Shown here: positions 51,431 to 59,004 of the stretch, in pieces
How the letters are laid out: each line of letters opens with the position of its first letter
How positions within the stretch are numbered: the first letter of the stretch is position 1
DNA from: Pseudomonadota bacterium
GTDB lineage: Bacteria > Pseudomonadota > Alphaproteobacteria > Rhizobiales > JAKPQE01
Direction: 5' to 3'
Assembly: GCA_029572955.1 (NCBI GenBank)
Contig: JAKPQE010000034.1
Location: forward strand, 1-64,000
Length of the DNA stretch: 64,000 bases
Notes under the pieces: generated by a model
Told to the model about the DNA's origin: nothing
Seen by the model: the letters and a program-made list of their open reading frames with translations, nothing else
Database searches by the model: none
Translations under genes and position numbers: made by a program

Positions 51431-52309
51431 ATGCTCTTTAGCTCTTTTTGGTACGGGACCGCTCTAACGCCGTATGAACAAGCCTGCATGAAATCCTTCA
51501 TCGACAAAGGGCATCACTTTGTCCTTTACACCTATTCACCCGACCTCGGAATTCCAGATGGCGTCGAATGGCGGAACGCAGACGAAATCCTGCCTTTCGA
51601 TGAAAAAATGGTATATGGACCCGAAGCGGGTGAAGGACAAGGCTCACCCGCCCTTTTTGCCAATCTCTTTCGCTATCACCTGCTCGCCAAACACGGTGGT
51701 TGGTGGGTCGACTTGGACGTTTACCTTCTTGAGCCAACCGTTCCCGAATTTGAGGTTTTTGTTGCCTGGGAATCGAGTGGTCTGCTCAACAATGCAGTTC
51801 TGCGTTTTCCCGCAGGACATTCGACAGTTGTCGAAGCGCTTCGACGCGCACATCAAATGGGTCACAACGTCCCGTGGGGCGCAACTGGGCCTTTTCTTCT
51901 CACCGAACTCTTCACCGCCTATGGCTTGAACGAAGCCGCTCAGCCAATGTCGTCTGCCTATCCAATCCATCCGTTCGAAGCCATGGATTTGCTGAGACCC
52001 TCGCGGACGTTTATCGTCCGGGAACGTGTTCGCGGCTCAGTGTTTCTACATCTCTGGAACGAGGCATTCCGCCGTGGCGGAGTCGACAAGACCTTGCGCC
52101 CACCCCCAGGTTCTCTCTTGCGCGAACTCTTCGACAAAACCGGCGTCGACGGTTGGAGGGGCGAATATGGGGCTGGAACCTTTGACGAGCATCCCAATGA
52201 CGGCTCGATTCGCATTGCCGGCTGCACCCGGCGGCAGCGGCGCTGGATCGTCCGCCTTGTGAAACTCCTCGGCTGCGGTGCAAAGGTGAGTTCGATCTCC
52301 GGCGTCTAG
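51431..52309 (+). CDS. Glycosyltransferase with DXD sugar-binding region (GT32-like)
   Basis: 292 residues. The motif FRYHLLAKHGGWWVDLDVYLLEP (about residues 80-102) is the DXD region of the Gly_transf_sug/GT32 fold, and WNEAFRRGG follows further on. Such enzymes transfer a sugar from a nucleotide donor; the product is not known. It lies 49 bases behind the GT4 gene and ends about 40 bases before the inverted IS3 end. Confidence 0.83.
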   Translation: MLFSSFWYGTALTPYEQACMKSFIDKGHHFVLYTYSPDLGIPDGVEWRNADEILPFDEKMVYGPEAGEGQGSPALFANLFRYHLLAKHGGWWVDLDVYLLEPTVPEFEVFVAWESSGLLNNAVLRFPAGHSTVVEALRRAHQMGHNVPWGATGPFLLTELFTAYGLNEAAQPMSSAYPIHPFEAMDLLRPSRTFIVRERVRGSVFLHLWNEAFRRGGVDKTLRPPPGSLLRELFDKTGVDGWRGEYGAGTFDEHPNDGSIRIAGCTRRQRRWIVRLVKLLGCGAKVSSISGV

Positions 52310-52346
52310 GTCACGTACCCATAAAAGGGGTTCCCAAATCGGTCTC

Positions 52347-52410
52347 TGAACCGCGCCGGTCTTGCCGGAGGCGGTTTTGTTTGAGTCACGCAGCCATGGG
52401 CTGGTTTTCC
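52347..52410 (-). mobile_element. Remnant of an IS3-family right end, inverted
   Basis: Starts TGAACCGCGCCGG and matches the reverse complement of the right end of the IS3 element at 48781-48845 across about 60 bases with scattered differences, including CACGC(A/G)GCCATGGGCT of the transposase 3' end. The shared part stops exactly at the IS terminus. With the element at 46159 it brackets the three glycosyltransferase genes. Confidence 0.75.
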
Positions 52411-52439
52411 GCTCGATCGCACCTTCCCTCTCGCAGACA

Positions 52440-52472
52440 GAAGGCCGCCCCGCGGAGGGACGGCCTTCCGGC
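52440..52472. terminator. Hairpin downstream of the AlpA-type gene
   Basis: AAGGCCG/CGGCCTT stem with a GC-rich interior, about 25-55 bases after the AlpA stop. No long U-run; it may end the short leftward transcript. Confidence 0.4.
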
Positions 52473-52495
52473 TCTTTCAAAAGGAGGAGCCAATC

Positions 52496-52702
52496 TCATG
52501 CTGCGTTGACAGTCGCGCGCCGTTCGAGGCGCTTGTCTATCCACTCCTCCACCTCAGACAACAACCACGCCACTCGGTTCTGGCCCAGCCTCAGCCTCTG
52601 TGGGAATTGGCCTGCCTTTTCCAGCCGCGCGATGTGCTGCGGCGAGTATTTCACAAGCTTGGTCAGTTCCTTTTTGTCGATCAGCTGCTTGGGATGCGAC
52701 AT
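52496..52702 (-). CDS. AlpA-family phage-type transcription regulator
   Basis: 68 residues of winged helix-turn-helix type: KKELTKLVKYSPQHIARLEKAGQFPQRLRLG-like recognition helix and a C-terminal WLLSEVEEWIDKRLERR. AlpA/excisionase-like proteins occur in prophages and integrative elements, often near the integrase. No tyrosine integrase is seen here, so this seems to be the rest of an element next to tRNA-Leu. GGGAG precedes the ATG at 52702. Confidence 0.85.
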   Translation of the reverse strand: MSHPKQLIDKKELTKLVKYSPQHIARLEKAGQFPQRLRLGQNRVAWLLSEVEEWIDKRLERRATVNAA

Positions 52703-53043
52703 CGGATATCTCCCTTCAAAAGGAGCATCCGGATGCCCCAGCCTCGGCATGCCAACCGAGCCCATTGGGCAATGCTGACTCTACGCTCCTCGCCTTCCGG
52801 TAGCAAGATGAGCAAGGCTGCACATAGCTGCTCATTTGCCTAGATGAGGGCCGAAGAGATGCTGCGCCTAGCCAACGAGCCCCGCAGGGATTCGACACGG
52901 AACGCGATTCTCTCCAACCCGCCGCTAAAGGTGAGATGCAGATATCGGCACATACCATCACACCAAAAAAGGTGGACCAAAAGGTGGGCCAAAAAACTCT
53001 CAAACCATATTTCTAAATAAAAACAAGTAGATATAAAGAGGAA
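52703..53043. other. Stretch between the AlpA-type gene and tRNA-Leu
   Basis: No gene supported. Near 52965-53000 an imperfect tandem GGTGGACCAAAA/GGTGGGCCAAAA occurs, then about 50 AT-rich bases up to the tRNA 3' end. It could be the scar of a lost tRNA-Leu-targeted element. Confidence 0.4.
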
Positions 53044-53130
53044 TGGTGCCCCTGGCCGGGATCGAACCAGCACGCCCGTGAAGGCAACAGATTTTGAGTC
53101 TGCCGCGTCTACCAATTCCGCCACAGGGGC
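53044..53130 (-). tRNA. tRNA-Leu (anticodon CAA)
   Basis: 87 nt on the minus strand with encoded CCA: acceptor GCCCCTG/CAGGGGC, anticodon loop CTCAAAA giving CAA, long variable arm, T-loop GGTTCGATCCC. It forms the right edge of the island. Confidence 0.95.
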
Positions 53131-53340
53131 ACGGGGGCGGATAATATCGACCGCAAGGCTCCGGTCAATCGGAACCTCCGGCGCGAATCGACCGCCGGCA
53201 CGGCGACTGCGGCGCCCCTGCAACAATCGCCGAACGCCGCAATCCCCTCAATATCTTCCGCTTTCACAAGGATGACATACAGTCTATAGATTATCCGCCG
53301 CGTCATTCGGAGCTGGTTCGGTCTAGCCGGGAGCAGGCGC

Positions 53341-53898
53341 ATGACGGTACATGTCTCGCCAGAGTCCAGTCCTGTCCTGGTACTGAACGCGGATTATCGG
53401 CCGCTGAGCTATTTTCCGCTGTCGCTCTGGTCTTGGCAGGACGCGATCAAGGCCGTCTTCCTCGACCGCGTCAACATCGTCTCCGAATACGACCGCTACA
53501 TCCGCAGCCCGACCATCGAGATGCGGCTGCCGAGCGTCGTCTCCCTGAAGACCTACGTCCAGCCGCAGCGCCACCCGGCCTTCACCCGCTTCAACGTCTT
53601 CCTGCGCGACCGCTTCCAGTGCCAGTACTGCGGCAGCCGCGAGGACCTGACCTTCGATCACCTGATCCCGCGCGCCAAGGGCGGCCGCACCACCTGGGAA
53701 AACGTCGTCACGGCCTGCGCCCCGTGCAATCTGCGCAAGAGCGACAAGCTGCCGCGAGAGGTCGGCATGTTCCCGGCCCTGAAACCGTTCCGGCCCGACG
53801 CGCAGCATCTGCACGAGAACGGCCGCGGTTTCCCGCCCCATTATCTCCACGCGAGCTGGATGGACTTTCTCTACTGGGACACCGAGCTCGAGCCCTGA
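53341..53898 (+). CDS. HNH endonuclease family protein
   Basis: 185 residues. An N-terminal part with VLVLNADYRPLSYFPLS is followed by a zinc-type HNH domain: CQYCG, DHLIPRAKGG, ENVVTACAPCNLRK. This compact HNH protein is widespread in alphaproteobacteria as a chromosomal gene; its role is not known. The ATG at 53341 is the first in frame, preceded by GGGAGCAGG. Confidence 0.9.
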   Translation: MTVHVSPESSPVLVLNADYRPLSYFPLSLWSWQDAIKAVFLDRVNIVSEYDRYIRSPTIEMRLPSVVSLKTYVQPQRHPAFTRFNVFLRDRFQCQYCGSREDLTFDHLIPRAKGGRTTWENVVTACAPCNLRKSDKLPREVGMFPALKPFRPDAQHLHENGRGFPPHYLHASWMDFLYWDTELEP

Positions 53899-53914
53899 GC
53901 CGGCCCGCGCAGCC

Positions 53915-54466
53915 TCAGCGGCGCCGTTCGAGGAACGCCGGATTGGCCGGCAAGAGCCCGCCGGCGAAGGCGATCAGCGCCAGGAACCCCGAGGCGAGCA
54001 CGTTCCAGCCGGCGAAGGACAGGCCGAGAACGCGGATCTGCGCCACGTCGCAGCGCACCACCTTGGCGGTCTTCAGCTGGGCGAGGAGATCGGTCGTGCC
54101 GGCCGCCATCGCCGCGCCGTCGCCGGTGCAGTCGGCCGGGCCGGCCCACAGGCCCCATTCCGCGCCGGCCTGATAGACGCCGGTCAGCGCGCCGAACAGC
54201 ATGAAGAGACCGGCCATCAGGAAGATGCCGCGCGCCAGGCAATGGCTGCCCCGCTGCAGCACCGGCACCGCGATCAGCGACACGTTGAGGGCAACGAGCG
54301 GGATCGTCGTGTAATAGGGCTCGCGCTGCTCGAGGCACAGCCGGCACGGCGCGTAGCCGCCGATATACTGGAAGCCCCAGGCGAGCAGCAGACAGACGAA
54401 AGCAAAAGCGAGGAAAGCAAAGGCCGAGTAGAGCTGGTAGCGCCCGACCGGGAAGGGACACGTCAT
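53915..54466 (-). CDS. dsbB: DsbB-family disulfide bond formation protein
   Basis: 183 residues with four membrane helices. The first periplasmic redox pair is in APCRLCLEQREP, and the second involves the cysteines in ADCTGDG and VRCDV. DsbB reoxidises DsbA and passes electrons to quinone. AGGTGAG precedes the ATG at 54466. It lies downstream of a YqaA-family gene on the same strand, a common pair in this group. Confidence 0.88.
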   Translation of the reverse strand: MTCPFPVGRYQLYSAFAFLAFAFVCLLLAWGFQYIGGYAPCRLCLEQREPYYTTIPLVALNVSLIAVPVLQRGSHCLARGIFLMAGLFMLFGALTGVYQAGAEWGLWAGPADCTGDGAAMAAGTTDLLAQLKTAKVVRCDVAQIRVLGLSFAGWNVLASGFLALIAFAGGLLPANPAFLERRR

Positions 54467-54568
54467 CGTCTCACCTGCGGTGTGTCGTCTGCGATTCTTG
54501 GGGCGAGGCGCCCCATGCCACCGGCAGCACCCCTTTGCTCGCGACGCGACGCGCCGACGAGCCATTCA

Positions 54569-55150
54569 TCATAGCACGTACTTCACGAGCGCGAACCCAC
54601 CGACGAGGAGCACCATCGCGACGGTGAAGACGAGGCCGAGGCGCCTCTCGATGAAGTCGCGGATCGGCGGGCCGAGCCAGTAGAGCAGGCCGGCGACGAG
54701 GAAGAACCGGAGGCCGCGGGCGAGCACGCTCGCCACGCTGAAGACCGGCAGCGGCAGGCCGGTCGCGCCGCTGGCGATGGTGATCACCTTGTAGGGAAAC
54801 GGCGTCACCCCGGCGATGAACACGATCCAGGCGCCCCACTCGTTGTAGCGCGCCGCGAAGGTGTCGAACTTCGTGCCATAGCCGTAGAAGTCGAGCAGCG
54901 GCCGGGCCAACTCCTCGAACAGGACGGCGCCGATGAAATAGCCGGCGAAACCGCCGATCACCGAGGCGATGGTGCAAAGGGTCGCGTACCACCAGGCCTT
55001 CCGCCGCTCGGCCAGCACCATCGGGATGAGCAGCGTGTCCGGCGGGATCGGGAAGAACGAGCTTTCCGCGAACGAGATCGCCGCGAGCGCATGCGGCGCA
55101 TGCCGGCTCGCTGCGAGATCCATCGTCCAGTCGTAGAGGCGCCGCAACAT
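54569..55150 (-). CDS. YqaA/DedA-family membrane protein
   Basis: 193 residues with about four to five membrane helices and SNARE-associated/DedA features (FAESSFFPIPPDTLLIP, GGFAGYFIG, FIAGVTPFPYKVITIASG). DedA proteins are linked to lipid scrambling and membrane potential; the YqaA subgroup is uncharacterised. It is 102 bases from dsbB and may share its transcript. Confidence 0.87.
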   Translation of the reverse strand: MLRRLYDWTMDLAASRHAPHALAAISFAESSFFPIPPDTLLIPMVLAERRKAWWYATLCTIASVIGGFAGYFIGAVLFEELARPLLDFYGYGTKFDTFAARYNEWGAWIVFIAGVTPFPYKVITIASGATGLPLPVFSVASVLARGLRFFLVAGLLYWLGPPIRDFIERRLGLVFTVAMVLLVGGFALVKYVL

Positions 55151-55561
55151 CGCGCCTCAATACGCCGCGTCGCCGCGCCTGTCCATCGGCAAAAAGCGGC
55201 GAAGCCCCCTTATCATCACCAGTTAGATTTGCCCGATTCCCGACAATACATAACGCCATAAGAAGCAATTCGGCAGAATACATGATAGTAGAATAATCAG
55301 ATTATGACAAAATGACATCGTATGTTAAAAACACATTTTCCACTTGCGAGGCAAGAAGACGGCCAAAATCCACAAAGTGTTCAGACATTTTACATTGCAT
55401 TTTCGCGCCTGAATCGAAAAAGACTCAAAAGCGGGTTGAGGCACGCGTCATTTTCCTTAGGATGAACGCAGTTCCGAGCAGCGACCGACATGCCTGTCGG
55501 TCACCGACCTTCAGCGTCGCGGAACATCGCCATTCCGAGAATTCCATGAGGAGAAAAGAAC
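55151..55561. other. AT-rich intergenic stretch upstream of proX
   Basis: No gene supported. About 250 bases (55205-55460) are much richer in A+T than the surroundings, which fits a promoter region for proXWV and the divergent YqaA gene. No clear operator was recognised. Confidence 0.45.
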
Positions 55562-56575
55562 GTGCTGAAGACACTCGCCGTTCTCGCACTCGTTGCAACA
55601 CCGCTTCTGGGAAGCACGGCCGCCATGGCCGCCGAGCCGAAATGCGAGGTCGACCGGCCGGTCGTCTTTGCCGGCCTCGACTGGGACTCCAATTCCTTCC
55701 ACACCGCCATCGCCAGCTTCGTGCTCGAGCACGGCTATGGCTGCAAGACCGACAAGATCCCCGGCTCGACGATTCCGCTGCTCAACGGCATGGCCCGCGG
55801 CGACATCGATCTGACCATGGAGATCTGGCAGGACAACGTGAAGGACGCCTGGGAAGAAGCGCTGGAGAAGGACCAGGTCGTCGACCTCGGCGTCAATTTC
55901 CCGGACGCCATCCAGGGCTGGTTCGTGCCGAAATACCTGATCGAGGGTGACGACGCCAAGGCCAAGGGCCTCAAGAGCGTTGCCGACCTGCCGAAGTTCA
56001 AGGACGTCTTCAAGGACCCGGAGGAGCCCGAGAAGGGCCGCTTCTACAACTGCATCGCCGGCTGGGGCTGCGAGGTGATCAACACCAAGAAGTTCGGCGC
56101 CTATGGCCTCGACGACAGCTATGTCAATTTCAAGCCGGGCACCGGCGCCGCCCTGTCGGCCGCCATCCTCAGCAACATCAAGCGCAAGAAGCCGATCGTC
56201 TTCTACTACTGGGGCCCGACCTCGGTCCTCGGCAAGGTCAGCGACCAGGTGACGATGCTCGAGGAGCCGGCGTTCGACGAGGCCGTCTGGGACAAGCTGT
56301 CCAAGGAAGACGCGCCGAAGGAGGCCTGCGCCTATCCGATCGTGCCCGTCATCATCGGCGCCAACAAGAAGTTCGCCGAGAGCGCCCCGATGATCGTCGC
56401 GTTCCTGAAGAACTACGAGACCACCAACGCCATGGTCTCCGAGGCCCTCGCCTTCATGGAAGACAACGGCGGCGATGCCGAGGTCGCGGCCAAGGACTTC
56501 CTCACGAAGAACGAGGATCTCTGGACGAAATGGGTTCCCGAGGACGTCGCCGGCCGCGTCAAGGCCGCGCTCTGA
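55562..56575 (+). CDS. proX: ProX, glycine betaine/proline ABC transporter binding protein
   Basis: 337 residues: Sec signal (cleavage near AMAAE, residue 24) and an OpuAC-type substrate-binding domain (GLDWDSNSFHTAIASFVLEHGYG, LTMEIWQDNV, WGPTSVLGK). It binds quaternary ammonium osmoprotectants in the periplasm. The start is GTG 55562 with GAGGAG about 8 bases upstream. It heads a proX-proW-proV operon. Confidence 0.92.
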   Translation: MLKTLAVLALVATPLLGSTAAMAAEPKCEVDRPVVFAGLDWDSNSFHTAIASFVLEHGYGCKTDKIPGSTIPLLNGMARGDIDLTMEIWQDNVKDAWEEALEKDQVVDLGVNFPDAIQGWFVPKYLIEGDDAKAKGLKSVADLPKFKDVFKDPEEPEKGRFYNCIAGWGCEVINTKKFGAYGLDDSYVNFKPGTGAALSAAILSNIKRKKPIVFYYWGPTSVLGKVSDQVTMLEEPAFDEAVWDKLSKEDAPKEACAYPIVPVIIGANKKFAESAPMIVAFLKNYETTNAMVSEALAFMEDNGGDAEVAAKDFLTKNEDLWTKWVPEDVAGRVKAAL

Positions 56576-56651
56576 TCCGAGGATCGACGACAACGGCGTC
56601 CGGGGCCAGACCCCGGGCGCCGCTCCGCCAATCGACAGCCGAGGGTACTCC

Positions 56652-57518
56652 GTGACATCGATCTTTTTCGACATTGGCCAGCCGATCCGCAAGGCGACCA
56701 ATGACTTCGTCGACTTCCTGGTGGTCGACTACGGCGACTTCTTCGAGGCCGTCTCCAACTCCATCCTGTCCGTCCTGGTCTCGCTCGAGCGCGTGCTGCG
56801 CGACGCGCCGCCCTGGCTCGTGCTGATCGTCATCGGCCTGATCGCCTATGGCGCCAGCCGCCGCGCCGGCCTCAGCATCGCCATGGTCGTGGCGACCTGG
56901 TTCATCGGCGCGCTCGGCCTCTGGGAACAGGCGATGCAGACCATCGCCATCATGCTCGTCTCGGTCTTGCTCGCCATCGTCATCGGCATCCCGATCGGCG
57001 TCAGCGCGGCGCGCTCCAACCGCTTCCGCGCCATCGTCAATCCGGTCCTCGACCTGATGCAGACGATCCCGAGCTTCGTCTATCTCATTCCGGCCGCGAT
57101 GCTGTTCGGCCTCGGCAAGGTGCCGGCGATCCTTGCCACCGTCATCTATGCGACACCGCCGCTGATCCGCCTCACCGACCTCGGCATCCGCCAGGTCGAC
57201 GTCGAGGTCGTCGAGGCGGCGCGCGCTTTCGGCGCCACCCGCTGGCAGATCCTCAAGGGCGTCCAGATCCCGCTCGCCCTGCCCTCGATCATGCAGGGCA
57301 TCAACCAGACCATGATGATGGCGCTCGCCATGGTCGTCATCGCCTCGATGATCGGCGCCCGCGGCGTCGGCGAGACCGTCCTCCTCGGCCTGCAGCGCAA
57401 CGACAGCGGCACCGGCCTCATCGGCGGCATCGCCATCGTCGTCCTCGCCATCGTCTTCGACCGTATCAGCCAGTCCTTCGGCGATCGCCTGCAGGCGTAT
57501 CGCAAGGTCCACCACTAG
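56652..57518 (+). CDS. proW: ProW, permease of the glycine betaine/proline ABC transporter
   Basis: 288 residues with about seven membrane helices; the binding-protein-dependent permease signature (EAARAFGATRWQILKGVQIPLALPSI) lies near 195-220. It forms the membrane channel for the ProV ATPase. The start is GTG 56652. A Rhizobiales-type palindrome follows the stop. Confidence 0.92.
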   Translation: MTSIFFDIGQPIRKATNDFVDFLVVDYGDFFEAVSNSILSVLVSLERVLRDAPPWLVLIVIGLIAYGASRRAGLSIAMVVATWFIGALGLWEQAMQTIAIMLVSVLLAIVIGIPIGVSAARSNRFRAIVNPVLDLMQTIPSFVYLIPAAMLFGLGKVPAILATVIYATPPLIRLTDLGIRQVDVEVVEAARAFGATRWQILKGVQIPLALPSIMQGINQTMMMALAMVVIASMIGARGVGETVLLGLQRNDSGTGLIGGIAIVVLAIVFDRISQSFGDRLQAYRKVHH

Positions 57519-57525
57519 AGCGAGG

Positions 57526-57552
57526 TCCGAAAAGTGGGAACCGGTTTTAGGA
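57526..57552. repeat. Intergenic palindrome of the AAAAGTGG...GGTTTT type
   Basis: TCCGAAAAGTGGGAACC followed by GGTTTTAGGA, between proW and proV. Very similar short palindromes are scattered in Rhizobiales intergenic regions. Its function is unknown. Confidence 0.65.
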
Positions 57553-57619
57553 CAAACCGAGCGATCGAAACAGAACAGCCGGCCGCGATGTTCGCGGACC
57601 GCTAAATCTCAGGCAGACC

Positions 57620-58882
57620 ATGTCTCTCATCGAAGTCCGCAACGTCACCAAGATCTTCGGGGCCGACCCGAAGGCCATGCTCACCAAGGTCAAGGCCGGC
57701 ATGGGCAAGGACGAACTGCTCGCCGAAACCGGACACACGCTCGGCCTCCACGACGTCTCGCTCTCCATCGAGAAGGGCGAGATCTTCGTCATCATGGGCC
57801 TGTCGGGCTCCGGCAAGTCGACGCTCATCCGCCACTTCAACCGGCTGATCGACCCGACCGACGGCGCCATCGTCATCGACGGCACCGACATCATGACGCT
57901 GCCGACCCGCGACCTCGAGCAGTTCCGCCGCCAGAAGCTGTCGATGGTGTTCCAGCGCTTCGGCCTGCTGCCGCATCGCACCGTCCTCGACAATGTCGCC
58001 TACGGCCTCGAGCTGCGCGGCATCGCCAGGGCCCAGCGCCACGAGACGGCGATGGAGTGGATCGACGCCGTCGGCCTCTCCGGCTACGAGAACCAGTATC
58101 CGAGCCAGCTTTCCGGCGGCATGCAGCAGCGCGTCGGCCTTGCCCGCGCGCTCGCCAGCAATGCCGAGATCCTCTTGATGGACGAGGCCTTCTCGGCCCT
58201 CGACCCGCTGATCCGCAGCCAGATGCAGGACCAGCTCATCGAACTGCAGGCCAGGCTCCACAAGACCATCGTCTTCATCACCCACGACCTCGACGAGGCC
58301 CTGCGCATCGGCGACCGCATCGCCATCCTGAAGGACGGCGTGCTCTGCCAGGTCGGCACCCCGCCGGAGATCCTCCTGCAGCCGGCCGACGACTACGTCC
58401 GCGCCTTCGTGCGCGACGTCAACCGCGCCCGCGCCCTTTCCGTCGACGTCGTCATGCAGCCGCCGGCGCTGCGCCTCACTACCGAGAACCTCGACCATGC
58501 CCTCGAGGAAATGCGCCGGGTCGGCGAGAGCTATGGCTATGTCGTCGAGCGCGACCGCTATCGCGGTGTCGTCACCCAGGAAGCGATCGAGGATGCGATC
58601 AAGGCCCCGGGCAACGACAGCCTCTACGACATCGCCGTCGAGACCCCGCATTTCGGTCCCGAAACGGTGATCGAGCACGTCCTGCCGGCAACGCTCGAGA
58701 GCGATTGGCCGGTCCCGGTGGTCGGCCCGGACGGCAGCCTCGCCGGCGTCGTGTCGCGCAGCGACATGGGCCAGATCCTCGGCCGCGACGAGGAAGAAGC
58801 CGAGCCGGACGACGATGCCGGCGACGGCAAGGACGAGCCGGCCCGGCGGCAAGTCGGCCGCGACGTTGCCGGCGCGGCCTGA
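57620..58882 (+). CDS. proV: ProV, ATPase of the glycine betaine/proline ABC transporter
   Basis: 420 residues. Walker A GLSGSGKST near 60-68, signature LSGGMQQR near 162-169, Walker B ILLMDEA near 183-189, and the HD switch ITHD. The C-terminal third (about 280-395) has two CBS domains, which in OpuA/ProV respond to ionic strength. The last 30 residues are acidic and disordered. Start ATG at 57620. Confidence 0.94.
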   Translation: MSLIEVRNVTKIFGADPKAMLTKVKAGMGKDELLAETGHTLGLHDVSLSIEKGEIFVIMGLSGSGKSTLIRHFNRLIDPTDGAIVIDGTDIMTLPTRDLEQFRRQKLSMVFQRFGLLPHRTVLDNVAYGLELRGIARAQRHETAMEWIDAVGLSGYENQYPSQLSGGMQQRVGLARALASNAEILLMDEAFSALDPLIRSQMQDQLIELQARLHKTIVFITHDLDEALRIGDRIAILKDGVLCQVGTPPEILLQPADDYVRAFVRDVNRARALSVDVVMQPPALRLTTENLDHALEEMRRVGESYGYVVERDRYRGVVTQEAIEDAIKAPGNDSLYDIAVETPHFGPETVIEHVLPATLESDWPVPVVGPDGSLAGVVSRSDMGQILGRDEEEAEPDDDAGDGKDEPARRQVGRDVAGAA

Positions 58883-59004
58883 GCGGCGGCCCGCCGGCAC
58901 GCCCATTGGTTCTCGTCACCGGCGGCGCGACCTGCCATAGTGCCGCCAAGACGGGCGGCTATGCCCGGCAACGGTTTGTGAATCGATCTGCGGGCAAAGC
59001 CATC

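Noticed and set aside
41994-53043. Direct repeat of the tRNA-Ser or tRNA-Leu 3' end as island borders
   Set aside because: I looked for second copies of either tRNA 3' end inside the island and did not find one, so integration into these tRNAs is not shown.
52840-53226. Minus-strand frame of 128 codons through tRNA-Leu, checked as an integrase remnant
   Set aside because: No tyrosine-recombinase motif could be found, and it crosses the tRNA.
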